From Oscillospiraceae bacterium (GTDB lineage Bacteria > Bacillota_A > Clostridia > Oscillospirales > Oscillospiraceae), in contig JAFXAV010000016.1 in the NCBI GenBank assembly GCA_017516785.1, positions 1 through 64,000 of the forward strand: a stretch of DNA of 64,000 bases. The letters are read 5' to 3'. Below the pieces are notes generated by a model that saw only the letters and a program-made list of their open reading frames with translations, had not been told where the DNA came from and did not search any database. A program made the translations under genes and the position numbers. Below, piece after piece: positions 34,449-42,124 of the stretch (its first letter is position 1; each line of letters starts with the position of its first letter).

Positions 34449-35674
34449 CGAACCACCTCCTGACGTACCGGGTCCTGAGTACCGCTGCGAAGATCGGTAC
34501 CGGGGAACTGGGTATGGATAGATGTGCGGGCGTAACGGTTTCTTGGTACAGTGACACCCGCAAGAGCTGCTGTGTAGGGGAAATCGGAAATATCCCGCCA
34601 GGTGGTATTCTCGATCCCGGAAAACTGGTCATAGATCTCATCCCAGGTGTCGAAATTGACCACCCCGGTTTCCGGAAGACCGAACCGCCGCTGGGCTGCG
34701 ATGACCGCTGCCCGGGTGGCATTCCCGAAAATGCCGTCGACGGCCACAGGCGGAATTTCCTGGATGTAGGCAGAGAGGACAGACAGCATATATTGAAGAT
34801 GCTCCACTCGGACACCCCGGTCACCCTGCTGGATGGGATTGGTATGGGCCCAGGAATTGGCATAGAACTGCTGACCCTGGCTGCGGAGTTCTGCCAATCG
34901 GTTCACCGCCACATAGAGCCGAACCAATGCATACCAGGTGGCGGGTCCCACGATGCCATCCACATTCAGGTTGAACACTTCCTGGAATTTCCGTACCGCC
35001 GCCTCGGTTCGGCTGCCGAAGATTCCATCCACAGTCGGGATTTTCGGAATTGCGGGATAGTTCTGGGAAATCCGGTTCAGTTCCACCTGAATGGTCACCA
35101 CGCTGGGACCGGAAGTACCCCGTCGGAGAGGAGTGCCCGGGTAGGAAGCAGTGATACCCCGGATAGGAGCATTAGGGACAATTTCGATATTATTGCCGTA
35201 GTAGGTCCTTAGAATCTGATTGAAATTGTATCCCTGCTGGGCAAGATTCTGACTGCCCCATTGGCTGAGTCCTTCGCAGGTGGCTGTGGTGCCATTGCAG
35301 AATTTGGCAGCCAGAGGCTCCACGAAACCGGGCCGGCGGAGATAATCATTGAAAAGCTCATCCACCAGCCGTTCGATATTTTCAAAAAAACTTCGGCCCT
35401 TGACAAAATACTGGTCATAGGCGGTGGAGTTGGTGATGTCGAAATCATAGCCCCGGCTGCGGTAGAATTCCGTATACACCCGGTTCAGGGCAAAGGAGAC
35501 AATGGCCAGGATATTGGCTCTCAGTGCGCTTTCATCCCATGTCGGATATATTTCGCTGGAAGCAACATTTTTCACATAGTCGGAAAAGGATACGGTCACA
35601 TTCTCTGCATTGGAACTGGGAGAACCCAGATGGACGGTGATTCTTTGCGGTACATATGGAAGAACGGGAGGCAC
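34445..35674 (-). CDS. SpoIID-like domain plus two peptidoglycan-binding domains
   Basis: 409-residue protein. The N-terminal part (about 1-175) resembles the SpoIID/LytB fold (VSFSDYVKNVASSEIYPTWD, ALRANILAIVSFALNRVYTE, CEGLSQWGSQNLAQQGYNF). In SpoIID this fold is a lytic transglycosylase that strips stem-free glycan. Two PG_binding_1 repeats follow: TVDGIFGSRTEAAVRKFQ...VDGIVGPATW (about 215-255) and AVDGIFGNATRAAVIAAQ (about 315-335). There is no signal peptide. It overlaps the neighbouring PG-binding gene. Likely a spore-cortex or germination-related wall enzyme (inference from domains and promoter). Confidence 0.78.
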   Translation of the reverse strand: MPPVLPYVPQRITVHLGSPSSNAENVTVSFSDYVKNVASSEIYPTWDESALRANILAIVSFALNRVYTEFYRSRGYDFDITNSTAYDQYFVKGRSFFENIERLVDELFNDYLRRPGFVEPLAAKFCNGTTATCEGLSQWGSQNLAQQGYNFNQILRTYYGNNIEIVPNAPIRGITASYPGTPLRRGTSGPSVVTIQVELNRISQNYPAIPKIPTVDGIFGSRTEAAVRKFQEVFNLNVDGIVGPATWYALVRLYVAVNRLAELRSQGQQFYANSWAHTNPIQQGDRGVRVEHLQYMLSVLSAYIQEIPPVAVDGIFGNATRAAVIAAQRRFGLPETGVVNFDTWDEIYDQFSGIENTTWRDISDFPYTAALAGVTVPRNRYARTSIHTQFPGTDLRSGTQDPVRQEVVR

Positions 35675-35686
35675 AATTCCACCTCC

Positions 35687-36067
35687 TTAAAGATTCTGGG
35701 GCGGTGTGTCAAATACCGCAGTCTGATTCCATTTTCCCGGAAGCTCCGACAGAGGGATCATTTCCAGATTCTGATCGGTAACAGTGTCCGCAAAGACCTG
35801 CAGATTCTCATTTTCAATCTGCTCGAAGCCTTTGAGTCTTGCGTAGAGATTCACCACAGCAAAAGGTGTTTCCGACGGGTCCGGGGAAAGACTTTCGGTT
35901 CTGTCCGGCACTGGGATGGGGATGGGCGTGATCTTCCCATTCCGGTCCGTTAATCGCATGGCAATGGCAGTGCCGTCGGTGGCGGTCACTGTTATGGTCA
36001 CATCTTTCAGAGGCAGATATGCGTAGCTGGTGTAGGCATGGACGGTTATGTATCCGGTTGCGCTCAG
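35687..36067 (-). CDS. Small beta-rich protein with probable CTG start (spore-associated operon)
   Basis: About 126 residues, reading SATGYITVHAYTSYAYLPLK then DVTITVTATDGTAIAMRLTD: an Ig-like/carboxypeptidase-regulatory-like beta fold. Similar short proteins sit next to PG-binding spore proteins in Clostridia. The start is unusual. The farther ATG at 36127 lies inside a terminator hairpin, and a GTG at 36076 overlaps the ribosome site AAAGGAG. The in-frame CTG at 36067 stands 8 bp after it. A sigma-K-like promoter lies directly upstream. 12 bp separate it from the SpoIID-like gene. Confidence 0.65.
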   Translation of the reverse strand: MSATGYITVHAYTSYAYLPLKDVTITVTATDGTAIAMRLTDRNGKITPIPIPVPDRTESLSPDPSETPFAVVNLYARLKGFEQIENENLQVFADTVTDQNLEMIPLSELPGKWNQTAVFDTPPQNL

Positions 36068-36087
36068 AGTGATCACTCCTTTCGGAT

Positions 36088-36115
36088 TATGGTATGCCGG
36101 TGTGTGTAAAAAGGT
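36088..36115 (-). promoter_or_regulatory. Candidate sigma-K-type promoter of the PG-binding operon
   Basis: On the minus strand, CACC (AC at 36115-36114), 17 nt, CATACCATA (36096-36088), fitting mACm / CATAnnnTA. It is the same layout and spacing as the site at 31623. It overlaps the tail of the upstream terminator. Confidence 0.45.
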
Positions 36116-36138
36116 GCGGCGGAGCATTCCGCTCCGCC
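36108..36138 (-). terminator. Terminator after the ferritin-like protein gene
   Basis: On the minus strand GGCGGAGC / GCTCCGCC with a GGAAT loop, then GCACCTTTTT. It separates the 142-residue gene from the PG-binding operon. Confidence 0.85.
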
Positions 36139-36139
36139 C

Positions 36140-36568
36140 TTAAAGGAATTTCTGCATCTGACGGATATTCTCATCCTCCCGGTCCAGAAGCTTCTGGGCA
36201 AGGGAGCTGATGCGTCCGTCCTCTCCGGAAAAATGATGCTGGTTTTTTAGGCCTGTGATGATTCCTCTGGTGTTGCCCTGAATCATCATGTCGGCAATTT
36301 TGGAATCGGTCCGGTCGTAGCTCAATTTCATCCGGGTCATCATGTCCGACATGAAGCGCACGCCAGAATTAAGCTCCGGAAGTTCCCAGCCCCGTTCCGA
36401 TGCGATGGAGTGGGCCTCGCTTTCAATGGTATCGTACTCCCGCAGCTGGGATTCCAGTGCCTTACGCAGACCAGGTTTCATGGAAGCATCCAGCACACTG
36501 CGGATTCCCACCTGACCCATCTGGGTTGTTTTCAGAATGGAGGAAAGCATTTCTTTATTGGTTTTCAT
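36140..36568 (-). CDS. Predicted four-helix-bundle (ferritin-like) protein, possible forespore protein
   Basis: 142-residue all-helical protein: MLSSILKTTQMGQVGIRSVL, LRKALESQLREYDTIESEAH, MSDMMTRMKLSYDRTDSKIA, IITGLKNQHHFSGED and SLAQKLLDREDENIRQMQKF. Periodic Glu/His/Asp residues recall ferritin-like or CotF/DUF2383-type bundles, but no metal site is certain. The ATG at 36568 follows AGGGTG. A GCATG-N18-CATACTT sequence upstream fits a sigma-G promoter. It is monocistronic, ending in a strong terminator. Confidence 0.68.
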   Translation of the reverse strand: MKTNKEMLSSILKTTQMGQVGIRSVLDASMKPGLRKALESQLREYDTIESEAHSIASERGWELPELNSGVRFMSDMMTRMKLSYDRTDSKIADMMIQGNTRGIITGLKNQHHFSGEDGRISSLAQKLLDREDENIRQMQKFL

Positions 36569-36582
36569 TGTATCACCCTTCA

Positions 36583-36612
36583 AAGTATGTCCTGTTTTCC
36601 ATTGGTTCATGC
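36583..36612 (-). promoter_or_regulatory. Candidate sigma-G-type promoter
   Basis: On the minus strand, GCATG (36612-36608), 18 nt, CATACTT (36589-36583), against the Bacillus sigma-G pattern GHATR-N18-CATXHTA with one mismatch at the last base. It is 15 bp before the 142-residue gene. Confidence 0.42.
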
Positions 36613-36669
36613 ACTTCTAAAAGATGGTTTTCTGCATAGAATAAATGGAATGAAAGGAAGGGAACGCTT

Positions 36670-38493
36670 ATGTGTGCCATTGCGGGAATGATCGGTCTTC
36701 AGACCGAAGAAGCTACAATACAAAAGATGCTGAAATCCATGGAAAGACGTGGACCGGATGGGAAAGGAGTGTACGGCATAGAGGATACAACACTTCTCCA
36801 TACACGCCTGGCCATCATTGACCCCATGGGAGGCGCCCAGCCGATGAAGCTCAGCTGGGCAGGGGAGCGGTACATTCTGGTGTACAACGGAGAACTCTAT
36901 AATACGGAAGAGGTTCGCAGGGAGCTGCTCAAACTGGGCCATGTTTTTAAAGGTCATTCCGATACGGAAGTGGTGCTTCATGCCTATGCTCAATGGGGCA
37001 GAGGGTGCGTTGAAAAATTCAACGGCATTTTTGCATTCGGTGTCTGGGAGGAGAAGCGGAAACGGCTGTTTCTGGCAAGAGATCGCATTGGGGTCAAGCC
37101 GCTGTTTTATAAGCTCCACGAAGGAGGCTTGATTTTTGCATCGGAGATCAAGACCATTCTCTGTTACCCCACAATCAAGGCTCAGCTGGATGAACAGGGT
37201 GCCGCGGAAGTGATTCTTCTGGGCCCCGGCAGAATTCCGGGAAGCGGTGTGTTCAAAGGAATTCAAGAGCTGGAACCTGGTTACTGCGCATTTTTTGAGG
37301 ACGGACAACTGAAGCAGGAACAGTACTGGAAGCTGCGCGACCGGGAGCATACGGAGTGTTTTCAGGAGACTATGCTCCATGTGCGGCATCTGGTGGTGGA
37401 TGCCATCCGGGCTCAGATGGTTTCTGATGTGCCCATTGGGACGTTCCTCTCCGGCGGGCTGGATTCCAGCCTGATTTCGGCAATTTGTGCGGAAGAAATG
37501 AAAAAGCGGGGAGAGCGGCTTCGAACCTACTCCGTTGACTATCGGGACAATGACCGGTATTTCCAGACCAGCAAATTCCAGCCAAATTCCGACAGGCACT
37601 ATATCCGTCTGATGCAGGAAAATCTGGATACAGACCATCACTGGACGGTTCTTACACCGGATGATCTTCTGGCTGTTTTGGAGGATGCCACCATGGCAAG
37701 GGATCTTCCCGGTATGGCGGATGTGGATTTTTCTCTCCTTGCTTTCTGCAGGGAAATTCGCAGGGATGTAAAGGTTGCCCTGTCCGGAGAGTGCGCTGAC
37801 GAGATTTTTGGCGGATACCCGTGGTACCGTGACCCGGAGGTTCGGACAATGGATGGATTTCCCTGGGCTCAGAATTCCGTGCAGCGAAGCAGAATGCTGT
37901 CGGATGCTGTAGCGGGGAAGATGGACTGCCTGGCATACATTCAGGATCAGTATGCCAGAACCTGCCGGGAAAGCGACATCCTGCCTGGAAATACCCCCGA
38001 GGAGCGGCGGATGAAAGAAATGGTGAATCTGAACTTTCGGTGGTTTATGCAGACACTGTTGGACCGGAAAGATCGTATGAGCATGTATTCCGGTCTGGAG
38101 GTGCGGGTGCCCTTCTGTGATTACCGGATTGCGGAGTACCTTTATTCTGTTCCATGGGCATTCAAGGACCATCAGGGACAGGAAAAGGGACTTCTCCGGA
38201 CGGCTATGGCGGGGATGATTCCCCAGCAGGTGCTGTGGCGGAAGAAGAGTCCTTATCCCAAGACCTTCGATCCACGATATACAGAATTGGTCAGCGGGAA
38301 ACTGAAAGCGCTTCTGGCGCAAAAGGATGCACCGCTATGGCATTTGGTCAGCAGAAAGTCAGCGGAGGAATTGCTGACGGCAGAGTATAGCTGGCCCTGG
38401 TACGGTCAGCTGATGAAAGGCCCTCAGACCATTGCGTGGCTGCTGCAGGTGGAATTCTGGCTGAAACATTATCAAATTGACTTCCTTTTCTGA
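36670..38493 (+). CDS. asnB: Asparagine synthase (glutamine-hydrolysing)
   Basis: Makes asparagine from aspartate, ATP and glutamine. The 607-residue protein starts MCAIAGMIG, so Cys2 becomes the amidotransferase nucleophile after Met removal. The glutaminase domain continues with RGPDGKG, HTRLAIID and VYNGELYN. The synthetase domain carries the PP-loop FLSGGLDSSLISA and ALSGECADEIFGGYPWYRD. The ribosome site is GGAAGGG. It is divergent from the spore-type genes and has no partner gene. Confidence 0.95.
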   Translation: MCAIAGMIGLQTEEATIQKMLKSMERRGPDGKGVYGIEDTTLLHTRLAIIDPMGGAQPMKLSWAGERYILVYNGELYNTEEVRRELLKLGHVFKGHSDTEVVLHAYAQWGRGCVEKFNGIFAFGVWEEKRKRLFLARDRIGVKPLFYKLHEGGLIFASEIKTILCYPTIKAQLDEQGAAEVILLGPGRIPGSGVFKGIQELEPGYCAFFEDGQLKQEQYWKLRDREHTECFQETMLHVRHLVVDAIRAQMVSDVPIGTFLSGGLDSSLISAICAEEMKKRGERLRTYSVDYRDNDRYFQTSKFQPNSDRHYIRLMQENLDTDHHWTVLTPDDLLAVLEDATMARDLPGMADVDFSLLAFCREIRRDVKVALSGECADEIFGGYPWYRDPEVRTMDGFPWAQNSVQRSRMLSDAVAGKMDCLAYIQDQYARTCRESDILPGNTPEERRMKEMVNLNFRWFMQTLLDRKDRMSMYSGLEVRVPFCDYRIAEYLYSVPWAFKDHQGQEKGLLRTAMAGMIPQQVLWRKKSPYPKTFDPRYTELVSGKLKALLAQKDAPLWHLVSRKSAEELLTAEYSWPWYGQLMKGPQTIAWLLQVEFWLKHYQIDFLF

Positions 38494-38577
38494 GAAATGC
38501 TCCCTTGACGGCGGGGGGATATATTATAATAAAATCATAATGTATATTGATAAAACTCGTTAGGAGGTCATCACCCC

Positions 38578-39993
38578 ATGCGAAAGACAAAGATCATCTG
38601 CACCATTGGCCCCGCCAGTGAGAACGAAGAGATCCTGACCCAAATGGCTCTGGCCGGCATGAACGTTGCCCGCCTGAACTTTTCCCACGGTACACATCCG
38701 GAGCAGAAGGCCAAGATGGATCTGGTGAAGAAGGTCCGTGAAAAGCTGGATCTGCCCATCGCCATTCTGCTGGACACCAAGGGCCCCGAGTACCGCATCC
38801 GCACCTTCAAGGACGGCAAGGTTACCATTAAGGAAGGCCAGGAGTTTACCTTCGTTGCCGATGAAATCGAAGGCGACGAGACCCGCGTATCTGTCAGCTA
38901 CAAGCATCTTGCCAAGGACCTGAAGCCTGCCAATATCGTCACCGTCAACAACGGTCTGGTTATGTTTGAAGTTGTCCGGATCGAGGGCAACGATGTGGTG
39001 GGCAAGTGCCTGGTGGGCGGTGATCTGAGCAACCGCAAGAGTATGTCCTTCCCCAATAAGGTCATGTCTGGCCCCTACCTGTCCGAGCAGGATAAGGCTG
39101 ACATCCTCTTCGGTATCGAGCAGGGTGTTGACTTTGTGGCAGCTTCCTTTGTTTCCACCAAGCAGGATGTTCTGGATATCCGCAAGCTCCTGGACGAAAA
39201 CGGCGGCGAGGATATTGAGATTGTTGCCAAGATCGAAAACCAGGCTGGTGTTGACAATGTGGAAGAGATCTGTACTGTCTGCGGTGGCATCATGATCGCC
39301 CGCGGCGACCTGGGTGTTGAGATTCCTTTCGTGGAAGTACCCGCCGTTCAGAAGGAACTGACCCGCAAGTGCCGCATGCTGGGCAAGCGTGTAATCACTG
39401 CCACCGAGATGCTGGAGTCCATGATCTACAATCCCAGACCCACCCGTGCGGAAATCACCGACGTTGCCAACGCCGTTTTTGATGGCACCTCCTGCGTGAT
39501 GCTCTCCGGCGAATCCGCTGCCGGCAAGTACCCCGTGGAAGCTGTGAAAACCATGGCTCAGATTGCGGAATACACCGAAAAGAAGACCGACTACAAGCAG
39601 CGCTTCCTGTCCACCGAATACGTGGGCAAGAACAATCTGGACTGCATTTCCCATGCTGTCTGCGCCATGGCTATCGACGTCAACGCCAAGGCCATTGTTG
39701 TCTGCTCCGTTTCCGGTAAGACTGCCATGCTGGTCAGCCGTTTCCGTACTCCCGTCAACATCATCGGTATGACCACCGACAAGAAAATCTGGCGCCGACT
39801 GTCCATGAGCTGGGGCGTCACCCCCGTGCTGAGCGAGAATTTCCCCAGCATGGATGTTATGTTCTACTTTGCCCAGAATGCTACCAAGAAGGTTCTGAAT
39901 CTGCAGCCCGGCGACAACATTCTGCTCACCGGCGGCCCCATCAACGGCCAGCAGGGCAATACCAATACCATTAAGATCGAAGTCATCAAGTAA
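38578..39993 (+). CDS. pyk: Pyruvate kinase
   Basis: Last step of glycolysis, phosphoenolpyruvate plus ADP to pyruvate plus ATP. The 471-residue protein has MRKTKIICTIGPAS, the active-site MNVARLNFSHG, the signature IEIVAKIENQAGVDN with catalytic Lys, and MIARGDLGVEIP. A regulatory C-terminal domain follows but no extra PEP-utiliser domain, so it is shorter than Bacillus Pyk. Codon use is strongly biased, as for a highly expressed gene. The promoter is unclear: TTGACG (38505) and TATAAT (38525) are only 14 nt apart. Confidence 0.97.
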   Translation: MRKTKIICTIGPASENEEILTQMALAGMNVARLNFSHGTHPEQKAKMDLVKKVREKLDLPIAILLDTKGPEYRIRTFKDGKVTIKEGQEFTFVADEIEGDETRVSVSYKHLAKDLKPANIVTVNNGLVMFEVVRIEGNDVVGKCLVGGDLSNRKSMSFPNKVMSGPYLSEQDKADILFGIEQGVDFVAASFVSTKQDVLDIRKLLDENGGEDIEIVAKIENQAGVDNVEEICTVCGGIMIARGDLGVEIPFVEVPAVQKELTRKCRMLGKRVITATEMLESMIYNPRPTRAEITDVANAVFDGTSCVMLSGESAAGKYPVEAVKTMAQIAEYTEKKTDYKQRFLSTEYVGKNNLDCISHAVCAMAIDVNAKAIVVCSVSGKTAMLVSRFRTPVNIIGMTTDKKIWRRLSMSWGVTPVLSENFPSMDVMFYFAQNATKKVLNLQPGDNILLTGGPINGQQGNTNTIKIEVIK

Positions 39994-39998
39994 GCAGT

Positions 39999-40022
39999 AC
40001 GGCCCGGATTATTCCGGGCCGT
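39999..40022 (+). terminator. Hairpin after pyk, probable terminator
   Basis: ACGGCCCGGA / TCCGGGCCGT, 10-bp stem with TTAT loop, but only CAATTTG follows. Confidence 0.6.
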
Positions 40023-40090
40023 CAATTTGTCCATAAATAACAGGGCGATTTTTTCTAGCAATTTGCCCACATGCTTTTTCTTCCATTTGG

Positions 40091-40099
40091 TGCTATAAT
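40091..40099 (+). promoter_or_regulatory. Extended -10 promoter of the carD-like gene
   Basis: TGCTATAAT (40091-40099); no good -35 at the expected place. Confidence 0.6.
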
Positions 40100-40141
40100 T
40101 ACTGATATAAAGGTGTTTGTCGGACTTTTGGGAGGGATATT

Positions 40142-40642
40142 ATGTACAGTGCAGGAGATTGTGTGATTTACGGTATCCATGGCGTATGCCGTGTGGTCGG
40201 TACGGAGAAGCAGATGGTCAACAGGAAGCGGACAGAATATCTTGTTCTGGAACCGATGAATCAGACGGAGTCCCGTTTTTATCTTCCCACAGCGAATCCT
40301 GCGGCTATGGTAAAGCTGAAGCAGGTCATCTCCAGGGAGGCGTGGGAAAGGCTGCTGGTATCTGATGAGATTCGCCGTGACAACTGGATCCGCGATGAGA
40401 ATCAGCGCAAGCAGCATTACCGGGATCTGATCAGCAACGGCGACAGGATTTCCATTCTGAAAATGGTGGCTGCACTCTACCGGTATAAGGAAGAACAGCT
40501 GGCAGCTGGACGGAAATTCCACCTGTCCGATGATAATTTCCTCCGGGACGCAGAAAAACTGCTGGCATCTGAGCTTGCCCTGGTGATGGAAATACCTGCG
40601 GATCAGGCAAGAGATTACCTCCGGGAACAGCTGAAAAAGTAA
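40142..40642 (+). CDS. CarD/CdnL-family transcription regulator
   Basis: 166-residue RNA-polymerase-binding regulator. The N-terminal CarD/TRCF-type interaction domain is MYSAGDCVIYGIHGVCRVVG, followed by YLVLEP and FYLPTAN. The C-terminal helical domain (about 65-166) matches CdnL-type proteins (SILKMVAALYRYKEEQLAAG, LLASELALVMEI). In mycobacteria and myxobacteria such proteins stabilise open complexes at rRNA and growth promoters. It is monocistronic between a promoter and a terminator. Confidence 0.85.
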   Translation: MYSAGDCVIYGIHGVCRVVGTEKQMVNRKRTEYLVLEPMNQTESRFYLPTANPAAMVKLKQVISREAWERLLVSDEIRRDNWIRDENQRKQHYRDLISNGDRISILKMVAALYRYKEEQLAAGRKFHLSDDNFLRDAEKLLASELALVMEIPADQARDYLREQLKK

Positions 40643-40646
40643 AGAA

Positions 40647-40680
40647 AAAGGACGCATTTCAAAATACGTCCTTTGTTTTT
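40647..40680. terminator. Terminator between carD and the convergent transglutaminase gene
   Basis: AAAGGACG.ATTT / AAAT.CGTCCTTT followed by GTTTTT; A-rich on the other side, so partly bidirectional. Confidence 0.85.
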
Positions 40681-42061
40681 ATACCTCTTCGCAGGAGATG
40701 ATATCCTTGGTGCGGATGAATTCATCGTAGGTGAGACCTCTGTCGGCGGTTTCAATTTCGCCGACCTGGTTGTCATAGGGGTCGCAGCGCCAGTGATCCT
40801 TGGCAATATGGAAATTGCCCTGAAGATCCCGGTTAGCTACCATCCGGAAAGGATCCAGGTTGCCGAAATAAAATTTACGGCGTTCTTCGTTGCCGATGCG
40901 GGCGGCACTGGTACCATAGGAACAGTCAGCAAAAAGCCAGCCGTGGGGGGCCACGTAAAAGCGGACCCAGTCATGGGCGCCGATGAAGGTGGGTTCCACA
41001 GTCAGACCGCTCTGCCAGTGAGCGGGAATGCCTGCGCAGCGGCACAGAGCCAGAAACAGCATGGCGAAAACACCGCAGTCACCGGTGAAATTCCGGGCGG
41101 AGTTTTCTACGATGCTGTCCAGAATAAAGTAGGCGGGCATGAAGGTATACTTCATGTTCAGGGTGATGAAATCATAAAAAGCTCTTGCCTTGTCTATGGG
41201 ATCGGTCAGACCCTCTGTCAGTTCCTTCACAAGTTCCTTGATAAAAGGACTGAAAACAACATGAGGCTGGATTTCACCGGTCATGAAATCAGGCTGATTG
41301 ACATCGCCCTTCATGTTTGCGGTATCATGGTACTTTGCGGTATGCAGATAGGAATACTCCACCACGAATTCGGGATTCTGATCGTAATTGCCCTCCCAGC
41401 AGACGGTGCGCTGAGGATCGTCAGCAGGGGAGATGACACCCTTGGGAGAGACAACCTCGAAGCGGATGTCGCTCTGCTGCTCGCAGTCCGCAGGAATGGG
41501 CAGATGTGCCCGCAGGAACATTCCGGGGACGAAGCACTCGTCCTTCACTTTCATGGTTGCCCGGACCTTGATCCGATTGGTGACAGAGCCTTGCTCCTTC
41601 ATCTTCCGTACTGTGATATCCAGCAGGGAATCATCACGGGAACCCTTGATGGCAGCTTCTGCACCGGGAACGTGGATGCAGGCGCGGTCTGCAAAGCCGG
41701 GAACCGCCTTGCACATGCTGGAGAAAAACCGGCTGAAATAACGTTTTTCGCCGTGATTGTAAATCCAGTAAATGCGGCGCAGATCCACATCCCGCTGGAA
41801 TTCATCCTCGGAATAATCGGGGATGTATTCCCGCACGACAGCCAGAGCCTGCTCCTTGGTGTACGGGTACTCCCCCGGCAGTCTTGCGATCATCTCCCGC
41901 TGGGCAGTCAGGCAGCAGCGGAGCGTATAGGGCAGCTTTTCGTCCTGAAGCCGCAGGTTAATGAGACGGGTGGCTTCTTCGAATTCTCCCATGAGTTTCA
42001 GCCGCAGGATATCCTCAGGAAGACCTGCGTTCAGGTGCTGAAAAGTTTCATTGATATTCAT
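40679..42061 (-). CDS. Transglutaminase-like (papain-fold) protein
   Basis: 460-residue cytoplasmic protein with a C-terminal transglutaminase core. The triad is Cys329 (GDCGVFAML), His363 (GAHDWVRFY) and Asp379 (WLFADCSYG). The N-terminal 280 residues are helical then beta-rich (FVPGMFLRAHLPIPADCEQQ). Bacterial members are usually peptidases or amidases rather than cross-linkers. It lies downstream of pepV, the Ala-Glu epimerase and a DUF819 permease, but after an intrinsic terminator; no separate promoter fits the 18-bp gap. It is probably a read-through gene helping peptide breakdown (inference). Confidence 0.82.
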   Translation of the reverse strand: MNINETFQHLNAGLPEDILRLKLMGEFEEATRLINLRLQDEKLPYTLRCCLTAQREMIARLPGEYPYTKEQALAVVREYIPDYSEDEFQRDVDLRRIYWIYNHGEKRYFSRFFSSMCKAVPGFADRACIHVPGAEAAIKGSRDDSLLDITVRKMKEQGSVTNRIKVRATMKVKDECFVPGMFLRAHLPIPADCEQQSDIRFEVVSPKGVISPADDPQRTVCWEGNYDQNPEFVVEYSYLHTAKYHDTANMKGDVNQPDFMTGEIQPHVVFSPFIKELVKELTEGLTDPIDKARAFYDFITLNMKYTFMPAYFILDSIVENSARNFTGDCGVFAMLFLALCRCAGIPAHWQSGLTVEPTFIGAHDWVRFYVAPHGWLFADCSYGTSAARIGNEERRKFYFGNLDPFRMVANRDLQGNFHIAKDHWRCDPYDNQVGEIETADRGLTYDEFIRTKDIISCEEV

Positions 42062-42078
42062 AAGGTGTTCCTCCTTAT

Positions 42079-42112
42079 TAAAAAATCTCCCGCCCGATAT
42101 GGGCGGGAGAGC
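42079..42112 (-). terminator. Internal terminator between the DUF819 and transglutaminase genes
   Basis: On the minus strand CTCTCCCGCCC / GGGCGGGAGA with an ATATC loop region and TTTTTT, ending 17 bp before the next start. Confidence 0.88.
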
Positions 42113-42124
42113 CGTTTGTGGAGA

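Noticed and set aside
36076..36127. ATG at 36127 as start of the 35687 gene
   Set aside because: It lies within the stem-loop of the upstream terminator and has no ribosome site.
38505..38530. TTGACG and TATAAT upstream of pyk as a promoter
   Set aside because: The spacer is only 14 nt; either hexamer may belong to another arrangement, so no promoter feature was listed.
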